This document shows positions 11,813 through 24,140 of a DNA stretch of 64,000 bases, in pieces. The stretch is from assembly GCF_907164915.1 (NCBI RefSeq), contig NC_061867.1, forward strand, positions 34,903,751-34,967,750, read 5' to 3'. The first letter of the stretch is position 1. The number at the start of each line of letters is the position of its first letter. The notes under the pieces were generated by a model that saw only the letters and a list, made by a program, of their open reading frames with translations, had not been told where the DNA came from and ran no database searches. This stretch comes from Impatiens glandulifera. Lineage: Eukaryota > Streptophyta > Magnoliopsida > Ericales > Balsaminaceae. The position numbers and the translations under genes are program-made.

Positions 11813-12305
11813 AAATATATAAAAAAAATTAAAATTTCTATATTAAAATAATTTAATCACACTATATACTATATTAACGGTTTTCATATTGTGTGTATAT
11901 ATTCTTTCACATTTCCATTTTTATTAATATTTTATGAAGTTATCTAATCTCAAATTTATTATAATTTTTTTTTATAGATTTTATTTAAATACAACTAAAA
12001 TAAAATAATACAAATATGGTCATTTATTCAAAAATTTAGTTTTTTAGTTTTATTAATTTAATTAAAAAAAATTAACGTGAATTATTACACTATCTTAAAT
12101 TGGCGAAAATAATATTTGAGGAAAATATGTTTGTATTTTTTTTCTCTTTTGTACATAATTATTTCAGCTTCATTATATCCTCTCAAAAATTTTGAAAACA
12201 GTATATTATACATTAAAAGTCAAAATATTAATTAAAATATATGTAAAATGTATATTAAAAAATAATATTGAACCATCTTTTTTATGTCAACCCCATATGT
12301 TTCAA

Positions 12306-12376
<71 letters not shown>

Positions 12377-12562
12377 TGTTATTATATATAATTTTATTTT
12401 GGTTAAACAATATCATTAATTATTATTTTTATTAAAAAAATAATTCAATTTTATAATATTTTGTATAAAAATATATATATTTATAATAATATTATAAATT
12501 AAATTAATAAATATTTATCAATTATTTAAAACATATCAAAATATAGAGTTAAATATATTTTG

Positions 12563-12605
<43 letters not shown>

Positions 12606-13147
12606 TTATTAAATTTTTGTATTAAATATATATATAAATAATTAAAATATTAATATTATTCATTAAAATGCAATTTTATTTATAGTTTTCTTATAAAATA
12701 TGTTATTAGGGCATTTGTAGCAGAATCCTTAAAATGTGTTCTATCTCTATTATGAAGATAAATAATATAAAAGTTGTAAAAAAAATGCTTTATCAAATTC
12801 CCTATCCTTATAATTTTTTAGGGATGATGAACAATGAATCTTTATATTTAGGGATTACTGTAGCATCCCTAAATAATAAAATAATATATTTTCTCTTTCA
12901 TGAATATTTAAATATATATCAGTAAGTAATTAAGTGGTTAAGGTGGTTGAAAAGTTGATCGTTTTAATGAATATTTAAATGATATATGGATAAGGATAAG
13001 GAAGCTGATGTAGAATAATTTATATTTTGATTCTCTAAAATAGGGATATTATTATTTTATATTATTTTTAGGGATACAAAATAAGGAAGCTAGTACAAAT
13101 GCCCTTAGGTTTTGTTATTGAAAAAAAATTAATAATAAAAAAAATCT
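11813..13147. repeat. AT-rich spacer with long (AT)n microsatellites
   Basis: Extremely AT-rich, no gene. (TA)n runs at 12309-12366 and 12565-12600. A short tandem-like stretch with GGGAT words occurs at 12815-13100. Possibly the interior of the Helitron whose terminus is at 11782. Confidence 0.7.
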
Positions 13148-13983
13148 AAATCTTTGGAGAAAGAGAATTATTGGGTTCCTTTTGATTTCAAATCATCGTC
13201 TTCTTTTGCTTCCCATTTTTCTTCAAATCAAGATCGAATTTTTTCTTCTAGGTCTCTCTTACGTCGTCGTCTCCCTCCTTCGTCGCGTCGTCGTTGCCCA
13301 CCTCCACTTCTCGTGCTACTTATACCTAAGGAGAAATGAGAGTCAATTTAAGAAATACCTAGATCTAATAAGAAATGAGAGACGAATTTGATGAGAAATT
13401 CATATAAAATGTGTAAAAAAAATATATTATTTTCTTTTCTAAATCTACGGAGACAGAGAATACTCGTCTTCATTCGCTTCTCATTTTTTTTCAAATCAAG
13501 ATCGAATATTTTCCTCTATGTCTCTCTTGCGTCATCGTCGCCCTCCTCCGTTGCATCATTGTCACTCTTCTCCATCACGTCGGCGTCGCCCTCCTCCTCT
13601 TCTCATGCTACATATATCTAAAGAGAAAGGAGTGTCGATTTAAGAAAGACTTAAACCTAAGGAGAAAGGAGAGACAAATGTAACGCGAAAATTTGATAAA
13701 CCGTGAGAATTTGATTAGAAAATCATATAAAATGTGTAAAAATAAAAAATTAATTAATTTTAATTTTTTTTTAAAAAAATATCAAAATCCACGGAGGTAG
13801 AGAAATCCTCTATTTCCTTTTAATTTCGAATCCTCGTATTCATTCGCTTCCCGTTTTTTCTTCAAATTAAGATTGAATATTTTTCTCTAGTCTTTCTTCC
13901 GTTGTCGACACCTACCTCCTAAGGAGAAAAGAGAGATAATTGTACTGCGAGAATTTGATGAGAAATTCATATAAAATGTGTAA
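13148..13983. repeat. Three imperfect tandem copies of a ~290-bp unit
   Basis: Each unit has a CCTTTTGATTTC/ATTCGCTTC part, a C/T-rich part with CTCTCTTxCGTCRTCGTC, then AAGGAGAAA and ends in AATTCATATAAAATGTGTAAA (ends near 13420, 13740 and 13983). The third copy is shorter. Serine/arginine-rich ORFs here come from the C/T-rich strand and shift frame between copies, so no gene is called. Confidence 0.75.
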
Positions 13984-14061
13984 AATTTTGGTAAATATCA
14001 CCCTAAATTTTTTGTTTTAAACATTATTATATATATTATCTTCGTTTACATAGGGACTCAA

Positions 14062-14160
14062 ACATGCCATCTTACCCTTACTTTTGGTCTTCCCCATCAA
14101 TCACAAATTCACATGCCATCTTACCCTTAATTTTGGCCTTCCCCATCAATCACAAATTCA
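14062..14160. repeat. 49-bp tandem duplication
   Basis: ACATGCCATCTTACCCTTA begins at 14062 and again at 14111, with a partial third unit near 14193. Confidence 0.8.
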
Positions 14161-14268
14161 CATACGCATTTACCACTACGTAGGAACTCACACATGCCAT
14201 CCACATCGACCACAAATTCATCCACTCATACCCACATGCACAATCATTTATAAATTCGCGTAAACTGA

Positions 14269-14321
14269 GACTCGAACTCTGGTCTCTAATATGAAATGTG
14301 AACACTTTAACCATTAGACCA
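14269..14321 (-). repeat. tRNA-like (SINE head) A/B-box pair
   Basis: On the minus strand an A-box-like TGGTCTAATGG (14321-14311) is followed after ~33 nt by a B-box GTTCGAGTC (14277-14269). It reads like a decayed tRNA-derived SINE head; no intact tRNA fold or A-tail was found. Confidence 0.5.
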
Positions 14322-14600
14322 CTTGTGTTTTTTGAATATAATTTAAAATTTTGTGTATGTATAAATATTTAATCCTTGTTAATTAATAATAGATAAAATA
14401 TATAATGAATAAAAGAAAATTAATTAATTAATTATATAAATAATAAATATGTGAACAATTTAACCATTACCACTTGTATTTTTTAAATTGAATTTAAAAT
14501 TTTATGTATGTATAAATATTTAATCTTTGCTAATTAATAATAGATAAAATATATAATGAATAAAAGAAAATTAATTAATTAAGTATATAAATAATAAATA
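14304..14600. repeat. ~150-bp tandem duplication
   Basis: The segment starting GTGAACACTTTAACCATTA is repeated about 150 bp later (GTGAACAATTTAACCATTA), each followed by the same AT-rich tail with AATAATAGATAAAATATA. Confidence 0.75.
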
Positions 14601-15225
14601 TGCATAGAAGGATAATAGTAAGAAAAAAAATATATTTATATAAAATTAATGATAAAATGTACTATATATATATATATAGATTTGAGGAGAGAGAAACGCT
14701 TAATATTAATTTTTTAATAATTTAAAATATTTATAATTTTTATTTTATGAAAAAAATTATAAAAATGATGTGTAAGAAAATATGAAATATATATATATAT
14801 ATGAGGAAAAAAATAAAAAATAAATTAATTATTAGTGTTACAAAACCGAAATTAATTAGGAAGGTATATTATGAATATGAGAGAGAAGTGAATATAAAAG
14901 TAAAATTTGTAATTTTATTTTAAGTTTAATAAATTATTTAAACCGTTATTATATATTATATATAGTATTATTATGTATATTTTAAATATATATATATATA
15001 ATATTAAATATAAGTTTATATAAAATTAATGAAGAAAAATAATATGTATAATTAGGAAAGATAAATTAGTAAAATAAAAATTAATTAGAAAAGATAAATT
15101 AATAATTATGGTATGAGAGATAAATTAGTAATTATGAAGAGGTAATTATGATAAGAGAGAGAAACAGTTATAAAATATAATAAGTCTATGTGATATGTGG
15201 TGAGAGCGTGAATATCACCCTACAT
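14601..15225. other. AT-rich spacer without genes
   Basis: Over 80% A+T, several short (TA)n tracts (14663-14680, 14987-15000). Nothing coding is visible. Confidence 0.7.
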
Positions 15226-15790
15226 ATAGGATTGAATGCCAAGAGGGATTGATAAATTAATTTATTGTAATGACAATAGATAAGATTGAATGCCAAGAGG
15301 GATTGATAAATTAATTTATTGTAATGGTTTAATTTCTAGCTATATATATCCTCATAGTCAGCCCCGAGTTTTGGGCTGCCCTAGTCCCGGAGAAAAAAAG
15401 ACGATAAATTTTGGTTGTCCTAGGTCTAGTTTAAAAACTTGATAAAAAAATGTTTTGTTGTGATTTAAATCCATAACCATACAAAAGTTCTAAGTCTTAT
15501 CTTGAACCACTAAGTTACAACATTTTATTTTTAAAATTACAATAAATTTAACTAAATAGCTTAATATTTTTAACAAATGAGCTGCCCTAACCTGAGGGTT
15601 TATCGGGCTTACCCCAGGGCTGGTATTGTATATCCTCTCAAGTTGAAAGTTTTAAGATATTTCTTATCTCATTCATCAAATTATATCTTTACAATTCTAA
15701 AGTCTTTTATTTGTTTCTGAAGTGTCCTTTGAATTTTTCACTCTATTGAGTGTTTTTCGAATTCTTCGAGTGTAAATAATTATATTTTAC
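15226..15790 (+). repeat. Copia LTR fragment containing the same nested hAT element
   Basis: Matches the LTR at 9600-10150. A ~60-bp piece at its left edge (GATTGAATGCCAAGAGGGATTG and on) is doubled. It ends near 15780. The nested hAT element is at the identical site as in the 9460 LTR, so both descend from one LTR that already carried it. Confidence 0.8.
15353..15628. mobile_element. Short non-autonomous hAT element (276 bp), second copy
   Basis: Ends CATAGTCAGCCCC and GGGCTGGTATTG, flanked by perfect 8-bp duplications TATATCCT (15345-15352 and 15629-15636). Same family and same insertion site as 9728-10011. Confidence 0.85.
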
Positions 15791-15886
15791 TAAGTATAAC
15801 TTTTTTTATATCCATCTATATTTGGATTCTGAAAGGGACTTAGTTTTCATTGACATATTGTTCGAATTTTAAAATAATTATATAAA

Positions 15887-18800
15887 CTAGAAAGATCCTC
15901 GTGCGATGCACACAGATACAAATATATTGTTACAACGTCCCGCGTTTATCAAATTTGGTGTTGAATAAAAAATATAAGGTTTTATTAGTTTAGTTGGTTA
16001 GAGAGTTGTACTTGTTTTTTTAGGTTGTGAGTTCGAAACATACCTATAGAATTTTTAATTTTATTTTTAACTGTTTTAAGTTTATGGGCGGTTCTACCCA
16101 GAATCCGACCCAAGTATCTATTTACTCTCACATATGTATCCAAATTAACCACAGCTCTCAACCCGACAATCCAGACACTTTAAAAATTAAACATCATTAT
16201 ATATATATAGATTAGTTAGTTAAAAAGTTGAACTTATATTGTTACAACGTCTCGCGTTCATCAAATTTGGTGTTGAATTAAAAATATAAAGTGTTATTAT
16301 TCTAGTTGGTTAAAGAGTTGTACTTGTTTTGTTAGGTTGCGAGTTCGAAACATACATATAGCATTTTTAATTTTGTTTAAATCCGTTTTAAGTTTATGGG
16401 CGGGTCAACCCAGAATCCGACCCAAGTATCCATTACTCTCACATATATATCCAAATTAACCACAGCTCTGGACCCGAAAATCCGGACACTTTCAAAATTA
16501 AGCATCATTATATATATATATATAGATTTGATAGTTAAAAAGTTGAACTTATATTGTTACAACGTCCCGCGTTCATCAAATTTGGTGTTGAATTAAAAAT
16601 ATAAAGTGTTATTAGCCTAGTTGGTTAAGGAGTTGTACTTGTTTTGTTATGTTGCGAGTTCAAAACATACCTATAAATTATTTTATTTTATTTTTAACTG
16701 TTTTAAGTTTATGGGCGGGTCAACCCAGAATCCGACCCAAGTATCCATTTACTCTCACTTATATATCTAAATTAACTACAGCTCTCGACCTGGCAATCCA
16801 GACACTTTCAAAATTAAGCATCATTATATATATATATATATAGATTGGTTAGTTAAAAAGTTGAACTTATATTGTTACAACGTCCCGCGTTCATCAAATT
16901 TGGTGTTGAATTAAAAATATAAAGTGTTATTATTCTATGTGGATAAAGAGTTATACTTATTTTGGTAGGTTGCGAGTTCAAAACATATCTATAATATTTT
17001 AAATTTTATTTTTAACCGTTTTAAGTTTATGGGCGGGTCAACGCAGAATCCGACCCAAGTATCCATTACTCTCACATATATATCCAAATTAACCATAGCT
17101 CTGACCCGACAATTCGGACACTTTCAAAACTAAGCATCATTATATATATAGATTAGTTAGTTAAAAAGTTGACTTATATTGTTACAACGTCCCGCATTCA
17201 TTAAATTTGATGTTGAATTAAAAATATAAAGTGTTATTAGCTTAGTTGGTTAAAAACTTTTACTTGTTTTGTTAGGTTGCGAGTTCGAAACATACAAATA
17301 AATTTTTTAATTTTATTTTTAACCGTTTTAAATTTATGGGCGAGTCAACCCATAATTCGACCCAAGTATCCATTTAATCTCACATATATATTCAAATTAA
17401 CCACAGCTCTAGACCCGGCAATCCAGATACTTTCAAAATTAAGAATCATTATATATATAGATTAGTTAGTTAAAAATGTTGAACTTATATTGTTACAACG
17501 TCCCGCGTTCATCAAATTTGGTGTTGATTTAAAAGTATAAAGTATTATTAGCCTAGTTGGTTAAAGAGTTGTACTTATTTGGTTAGGTTGCGAGTTCGAA
17601 ACATACCTATATATTTTATAATATTATTTTTAACCGTTTTAAGTTTATGGGCGGGTCAACGCAGAATCCGACACAAGTATCCATTACTCTCACATACATA
17701 TCCAAATTAACCACAGCTCTGACCCGACAATTCGGACACTTTCAAAACTAAGCATCATTATATATATATATATATATATATATTGGTTAGTTAAAAAGGT
17801 TGAACTTATATTGTTACAACGTCCCGCGTTCATCAAATTTAGTGTTGAATTAAAAGTATAAAGTGTTATTAGCCTAGTTGGTTAAAAAGTTGTACTTATT
17901 TTGTTAGGTTGCGAGTTCGAAACATACCTATAAATTTTTTAATTTTATTTTAAACCGTTTTAAGTTTATGGGCGGGTCAACCCATAATCCGACCCAAGTA
18001 TCTATTTAATCTCACATATATATTTAAATTAACCACAGCTCTCAACCCGACAATCCGGACACATTCAAAATTAAACATCATTATATATATAAATATTAGT
18101 TAGTTAGTTAAAAAGTTGAACTTATATTGTTACAACGTCTCGCGTTCATCAAATTTGGTGTTGAATTAAAATTATAAAGTGTTATTATCCAAGGTGGATA
18201 AAAAGTCGTACTTGTTTTGTTAGGCTGCGAGTTCGAAACATACCTATAGCATTTTAAATTTTATTTTTAACCGTTTTAAGTTTATGGGAGGGTCAACCTA
18301 GAATCCGTTCCAAGTATCCATTACTCTCATATATATATCCAAATTAACCATAGATCTCGACCCGGTAATACGGACACTTTCAAAACTAAGCATCATTATA
18401 TATATATATATAGATTGGTTAGTTAAAAAGTTGAAGTTATATTGTTACAATGTCCCGCGTTCATCAAATTTTATGTTGAATTAAAAATATATAGTGTTAT
18501 TATCCTTGGTGGTTAAAGAGTTGTACTTATTTTGTTAGGTTGCGAGTTCGAAACATACCTATAGCATTTTTAATTTTATTTTTTAACCGTTTTAAGTTTA
18601 TGGGCGGGTCAACCCAGAATCCTACCCAAGTATCCATTACTCTCTCATATATATCCAAATTAACCACAACTATCGACCCGACAATCCGGGCACTTTCAAA
18701 ATTAAGCATCATTATACATATATATATTTTAGTTAGTTAAAAAGTTGATTTATATTGTTACAACGTCCCGCGTTCATTAAATTTTGTGTTGAATTAAAAA

Positions 18801-19570
18801 TATAAAGTGTTATTAGCTTAGTTCGTTAAAGAGTTGTACTATTTTGTTAGGTTGCGATTTTGAAACATACATATAAATTTTTTAATTTTGTTTTTAACCG
18901 TTGTAAGTTTATGGGCGGGTCAACCCATAATCCGACCCAAGTATCTATTTAATCTCACGTAAATATTCAAATTAACTACAGCTCTAGACCCGACAATCCG
19001 CATACTTTCAAAATTAAGAATTATTATATATATATAGATTGGTTAGTTAAAAAGTTGAAGTTATATTGTTACAACGTCCCACGTTAATCAAATTTAGTGT
19101 TGAATTAAAAATATAAAGTGTTATTAGCCTAGTTGGTTAAAAAGTTGGACTTATTTTGTTAGGTTGCGAGTTCGAAACATACCTATAGATTTTTTAATTT
19201 TATTTTTAACCGTTTTAAGTTTATGGGCGGGTCAACCCATAATCCGACCCAAGTATACATTTAATCTCACATATATATTCAAATTAACCACAGCTCTCAA
19301 CCCGGCAATCCAAACACTTTCAAAATTAAGTATCATTATATATATATATAGATTAGTTAGTTAAAAAGTTGAACTTATATTGCTACAACGTCCCGCGTTC
19401 ATCAAATTTGGTGTTAAATTAAATGTATAAAGTGTTATTAGCCTAGTTGGTTAAAGAGTCGTACTTGTTTTGTTAGGCTGCGAGTTCGAAACATATCTAT
19501 AAATTTTTTTATATTACTTTTAACTGTTTTAAGTTTATGGGCGGGTCAACCCAGAATCCGATCCAAGTAT
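15887..19570 (-). repeat. Helitron-derived tandem array: 11 full + 1 partial ~314-bp units with pol III-like boxes
   Basis: Read on the minus strand the array ends at 15890-15887 with CTAG followed by T, with a GTGC/GCAC stem just inside: a Helitron 3' terminus. Units are marked by TTGTTACAACGTCCCGCG, starting at 15927, 16239, 16554, 16872, 17179, 17490, 17811, 18127, 18442, 18755, 19066 and 19380 (spacing 307-321). The last is cut at about 19570. On the plus strand most units carry TAGCCTAGTTGG, a fit to the A-box TRGYNNARNNGG, and ~32 nt later GTTCGAAAC, a fit to the B-box GWTCRANNC. Each unit also has a TATATATAGAT tract matching the 5' TC end of the Helitron at 195. Recurrent 60-68-codon ORFs are repeat artefacts. 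Confidence 0.85.
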
Positions 19571-19622
19571 ATTTTATAACTTTTATACTATTTCAATGTG
19601 CATATGTTGTGTTACATGACTT

Positions 19623-19735
19623 GAGTCTGAATTTTTCAACATTAAGTTTTATCATGGAGGAAAAAGAGATGGGCTATTATACTTTGATGGTGATGTTGAT
19701 TACATTATTTATTGTGATGTTGATGTTAGAAATCT
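19623..19735 (+). pseudogene. MULE transposase N-terminus, part 1 (PB1-like domain)
   Basis: The frame from 19623 reads FFNIKFYHGGK and then YFDGDVDYIIYCDVD, the start of the PB1-like domain that opens many plant Mutator-like transposases. The frame stops at the copia LTR at 19736 and resumes after it at 23818. No start codon or promoter was identified; the Helitron array abuts its left side. Confidence 0.65.
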
Positions 19736-20431
19736 TGTCTTAAAATAACAGAAATATATATGTAAATGATTCTATAAATAAATTAAATACAATATTACAA
19801 AGAACGATATCACCAAATAAAATGTTGATTTGAGACATGTGTTTAACACATTTCCTTTAAAACAGTTCCACTGTCTCCCATGATACAATGAATCTAGTAG
19901 TGATTTAGCACTAGAATCACTATGCAACAAATTTGAAAAAGTACCTGAATCGATCATTGGGTTTTAACAGAAATACGACGAGTCAAGAACTCGAAGAACA
20001 CTGGATTGAGTTAAAAGCTAGAAGAACACTCAAATGAGTGAAGAACTCAAAGAACACTTAAGACAAAAAAACCTTTCGAAATCTAGAGAGATTGTGGAAT
20101 GGGTGAAAAATAGATAAAAGGTATTTTAAGAGTTCCAACATGAAGGGATATTTATAGTTGGAAATTAAACCATTACAATAAATTCATTTATTAATCAAAC
20201 GACTTATAATTCATCAAACGACTTCCATTCATATACTCTTGACATTTCAAGACTATTCACATTCGATCTTATCCATTGACATTCGATCTTATCCACTAAC
20301 ATTAAATTTCACCAAAAAATTACATTTGAATTTGGTATGAATTTATAATTATTTGGATTAAATTATATTTAATTTATCTATCCAAATTCTCATTTCCATT
20401 TAATTAATGAAATTAGTTTAAAAATCCAACA
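19736..20431 (-). repeat. 3' LTR of the decayed copia element
   Basis: 696 bp, TG...CA on the minus strand; the plus strand runs TGTCTTAAAATAAC to AAAATCCAACA. Shares the GAAGAACAC repeats (19995-20060) with the solo LTR at 9460. Confidence 0.8.
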
Positions 20432-20884
20432 ATTCCCACATTAATAAAGATTGAAAGATTAACCCGGTGAAAGGTTCAATAGTTAAATCCTACATAGGAT
20501 AAGGTATGTGTAACCCTTTGAATATTCCCTTATGAAAGTATATAAATTTACTAGCCAATTAGTAGACTCTATGTGCTTGAACTATTCTACCATTTGTGTA
20601 AACGATTACACACTTTCACATCGAATTCTTACTGACACACGTCAAGCTATCATGGTTATGTCCGTTTTGGCCATGGAACATGGGCCTAGTTATGTGAGAG
20701 AGACTAGATTTGAGTGTTGCAATTCATTCGAAACGACCCCACTTCTCCCTCACATAAGTGATCTCTTTTCTCACAAATAATAATTAAAAGCAATATGCTT
20801 AACCTTGTCAAAAATATATATTGTTTCGTTATAGGATTAATCCTTCTTATGTCTTTAAAGACTTATAGTAGGCTTTTGTCTTTA

Positions 20885-21010
20885 AAGACTTTCAAACTAA
20901 CTCTTTAATAAATAGTTTGGTTAGTGGATCCACAATATTCTTTTTGACTAACATAGTCAAATGTGATCACTCTATTAATGAGTATAGTCTAATGACATTA
21001 TGTGTAAGAC
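20885..21010 (-). pseudogene. Copia RNase H C-terminal remnant
   Basis: The reverse strand shows the RNase H tail signature of copia polyproteins (KSRHxR-like, then DYV-K and IVDPLTK) across two frames. It is a short relic within 2.6 kb of otherwise unreadable AT-rich internal sequence. Confidence 0.6.
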
Positions 21011-23084
21011 GTGTATGTCTAGATTTGTAAATTACTTTAAGCTTGTCCAATTTCATAATACTATCACAATATTTAGAATTTTCCTTTTGGAAAATCTTTG
21101 AATATATTCTAATAAGCATAGTCACTCATACATACTTATCATTTAAATATTATTTTATGAAAAATATTTTTACTTGGCTATCTAGTAGACAAAATGTCTT
21201 TGAACTATTATGACTTCGTATAAATGATTACATATTTCATAAAAAAAAATTGTTAGAAGATTTCTACCCATATAGTTGCACTTTCAAGTGTAAACATTTT
21301 CACTTGTAGACGTAAAGTCTTTCATATCACTTTATCATTTGTTAACAACAAGATATCTCGTTTAATGCAACTCTCATCCTTAGTGGATTTAATCATTTTT
21401 ATCGTAATTTGCAACAATAAAAATATCGTATAAAGACACGTAATGAAATAACCACTTTCATTGTCTTCATGATATATATACAATTATCACATTTATTAAC
21501 TTTTTAGTAAAAATTAAAATATGATCAAAATTTTCATATCATTGTAACATTGTTATAAGTCATACAAAACTTACAAGACAAATTTTCATTATTAATTCAT
21601 TTCATAAAATCTATTTTGAAGATATTTTCTCTTCAGATTTGTATGAAAATAAAATTAAAGAAAAACGTATCTCTTGATCTCAAACACTCATAAAATCAAA
21701 TTAAGCACCAACTAAGAAAATTTAAACAAGACATTTTCTTGTTATGTTAAGTTGTGCAACTCATAAATCCAAAATTTTATTTTTAATCAAGAGATTACCA
21801 CACAATTTTTGTGTTATACTTATCATTAAATTAATAAGATAACTATTATTGTAAATATTTAATTGACTAAATCATTCATATATAATTTCTATATAAAAGA
21901 TTCGAATGTTTGTTCATATATAAACATTTATTCACACAATCTCTATATAATAAATTATAATGTTGAATCACTTAAAATATTCATTTCAACATATTATTTC
22001 TATAAAAGAAATTAGAATATTTAATCAAATAAATATTCATCATCATGTTACATGATTTCTACAAAAGAAATCATAATGTTTCAAGCATCTTTAGCCGAAA
22101 CCGCTTGAACATTTAATTTTGGTTGCACGTTTGCATCCGATGATGTTGGCACATATGCCACATCATTTCTCAAATCAATTAAGATTTTTCCTTGTAAGAC
22201 CAAATCAAACAAGATCTTATTATTGAGATCTAGAACCAAATAGGGCCTCTCTATTAATACCGCATAATTATGAGTCTTCTTTTTTGCTCTTCAAATTCAA
22301 TTTACAAACTCTTCAACTTCTTGTTCTGCAGCTTTATCGCTATTACGACCTTCTATTTTCATTAATTAGAAAATTTATTATTTTTCTTGACTCAACTCTG
22401 TCAACAAACAAATATATACACATATAAAAATAATATCTCAATACCATAATAAAAATTTTAATATATAAAACAATATATATATATAAATAAATAGACCATC
22501 TATCTTTATTTAGTAATCATCCTACCATATTCTTATTAATTATAACGCTTAATAAATTCAAGAATTATATTTAATTATTTTAAAACTGAAACCATATGTT
22601 TCAATTATAATTAATTTTAATTACTATTAATAAATATAACCATTAAGTTTTTAAAAATTATAAGCTAATTTTTTAGTTACCTTTAACATTTATTATTAAT
22701 AATAATTTTAGTAATTATCAAACTTTCAATTAAAAAAAAAATTAGTGTTTATCTAATTTATTTTCAAGATAACGTTTATATATTAAATATATAATCTTTT
22801 CTTTGAGAAAATTTATATGTCAACATAAATTAACTTATAAATAAAGCTTTTGACAACACAAAAAATGTTAATAATCAATATATATATATATATAATAAAG
22901 ACTTATCTTAATTAGTAGATCTTCTCCTTTTTAAGATGAATAATTTCAACTTGTCGAAATGAGTCATCATCCGCTTTTGCAATATCGAAACTCGTATTTC
23001 TGAAACATTAAAGTCAAAGATTTTCGATAGCAAAAGCTACTAAATAACTTAGCACATGAAAATGTTTTAAGATTGTAAAAATCT

Positions 23085-23817
23085 TGTCTTAAAATAACAG
23101 AAATATATATATAAATGATGCTACAAATTAATTAATTAAATACAATATTACAAAGAACGATATCACCGAATAAAATGTTGATTTGAGGCATGTGATTAAC
23201 ACATTTCCTTTAAAAAAGTTTTACCGTCTCTCCTTGTGCTGGAGCTTATTGTAGATGATTGTCTCATATAGTACAACGATTCTAGTAGTGATTCTACACT
23301 AGAATCACTCCGCAATAAACTTGTAAAAGTACCTGAATCGATCACCAGGTTTCAACGAAAATACGACGAGTCAAGAACTCGAAGAACACTCGATTGAGTG
23401 AAAAACTTGAAAACTCTCAGATTGAGTGAAGAACTCGAAGAACACTTAAGAAAAAACATTTCTAATTATGGGGAGATTATGGAATGAGTGAAAAATAGAT
23501 AAGAGATATTCTAATAGTTCCAACATGAAAGGGATATTTATAGCTGTAAATTAAACCATCACAATAAATTCATTTATCAATCCAACGACTGATAATTCAT
23601 CCAACAACTACCATTCCTAGACTATTGACATTTCAAGACTCTTCGCATTCGATCTTATCCATTGGTATTCGATCTTATCCACTAGCATTAAATTTCACCA
23701 AAAAATCACATTTGAATTTGGTATTAATTTATATTTATTTGGATTAAATTACATTTAATTTATTTATCCAAATTCTCATTTCAATTTAATTAATGGAATA
23801 ATTTTAAAATTCCAACA
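23085..23817 (-). repeat. 5' LTR of the decayed copia element
   Basis: 733 bp, same termini as 19736-20431 with clear divergence (substitutions and ~40 bp of indels), so the insertion is old compared with elements I-III. Confidence 0.8.
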
Positions 23818-24140
23818 GTTGATAGATTGTATTTCAAAGAGATTAAGGCAATGGTTAAAGACCTAGGGTATGACAACAATAATAGGTTCTTCTCGTATGT
23901 GGAACAAGGTGATCCTGTGAAATGTAACCCAAGGAACATTATAAATGATGTTGATGTTATGAATATGTGTACGTGGGTAAACACGAGTATATTGATTGAG
24001 ATTTACTGTTAGATTGAAATTGAACAGTCAATCGAACTAGATGAGAAAAAGAACTATGAAAAGAAGATGAGGAGGTATGTGGTCATCCACTGTAAAAAGT
24101 GTGGAAATTTAGGCCACAATGCTAAAACTTAAAAGATGCA
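23818..24140 (+). pseudogene. MULE transposase N-terminus, part 2 (PB1-like domain end and zinc knuckle)
   Basis: Continues part 1 after the copia insertion: VDRLYFKEIKAMVKDLGYD, NNRFFSYVEQ, INDVDVMNMCTWV and IEIYC, the second half of the PB1-like domain. After a TAG at 24010 the same frame reads a zinc-knuckle-like CKKCGNLGHNAKT, with further stops. The MULE catalytic domain is not present downstream. Dead through the LTR insertion, in-frame stops and truncation. Confidence 0.65.

Larger units (their letters stand above)
19736..23817 (-). mobile_element. Decayed Ty1/copia element, 4.08 kb, minus strand
   Basis: Two LTRs (696 and 733 bp) bound a 2.65-kb internal region. On the minus strand each LTR runs TGTTGG...AAGACA. 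A purine-rich ATGTGGGAAT precedes the 3' LTR (20432-20441). The only recognisable coding trace is the end of RNase H: DYVSQK and, one frame off, NIVDPLTKLF (about 20900-20960). Gag, integrase and RT are not readable, and no canonical tRNA-Met primer site follows the 5' LTR. Flanks are AATCT and GTTGA, so no target duplication is evident. It lies inside the MULE reading frame. Confidence 0.78.

Noticed and set aside
13154..13621. Ser/Arg-rich ORFs near the ~290-bp tandem repeat
   Set aside because: Produced by C/T-rich repeat units; the frame is not kept among the three copies.
14269..14321. Possible tRNA gene on the minus strand
   Set aside because: A and B boxes are present but the acceptor and anticodon stems do not pair; better explained as a SINE head.
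16027..19364. Series of 60-68-codon similar ORFs (MRVRNIPI...LWAGQP...)
   Set aside because: They are the same strand of the Helitron-derived unit read repeatedly; frames shift between units and the tRNA-like and AT tracts run through them.
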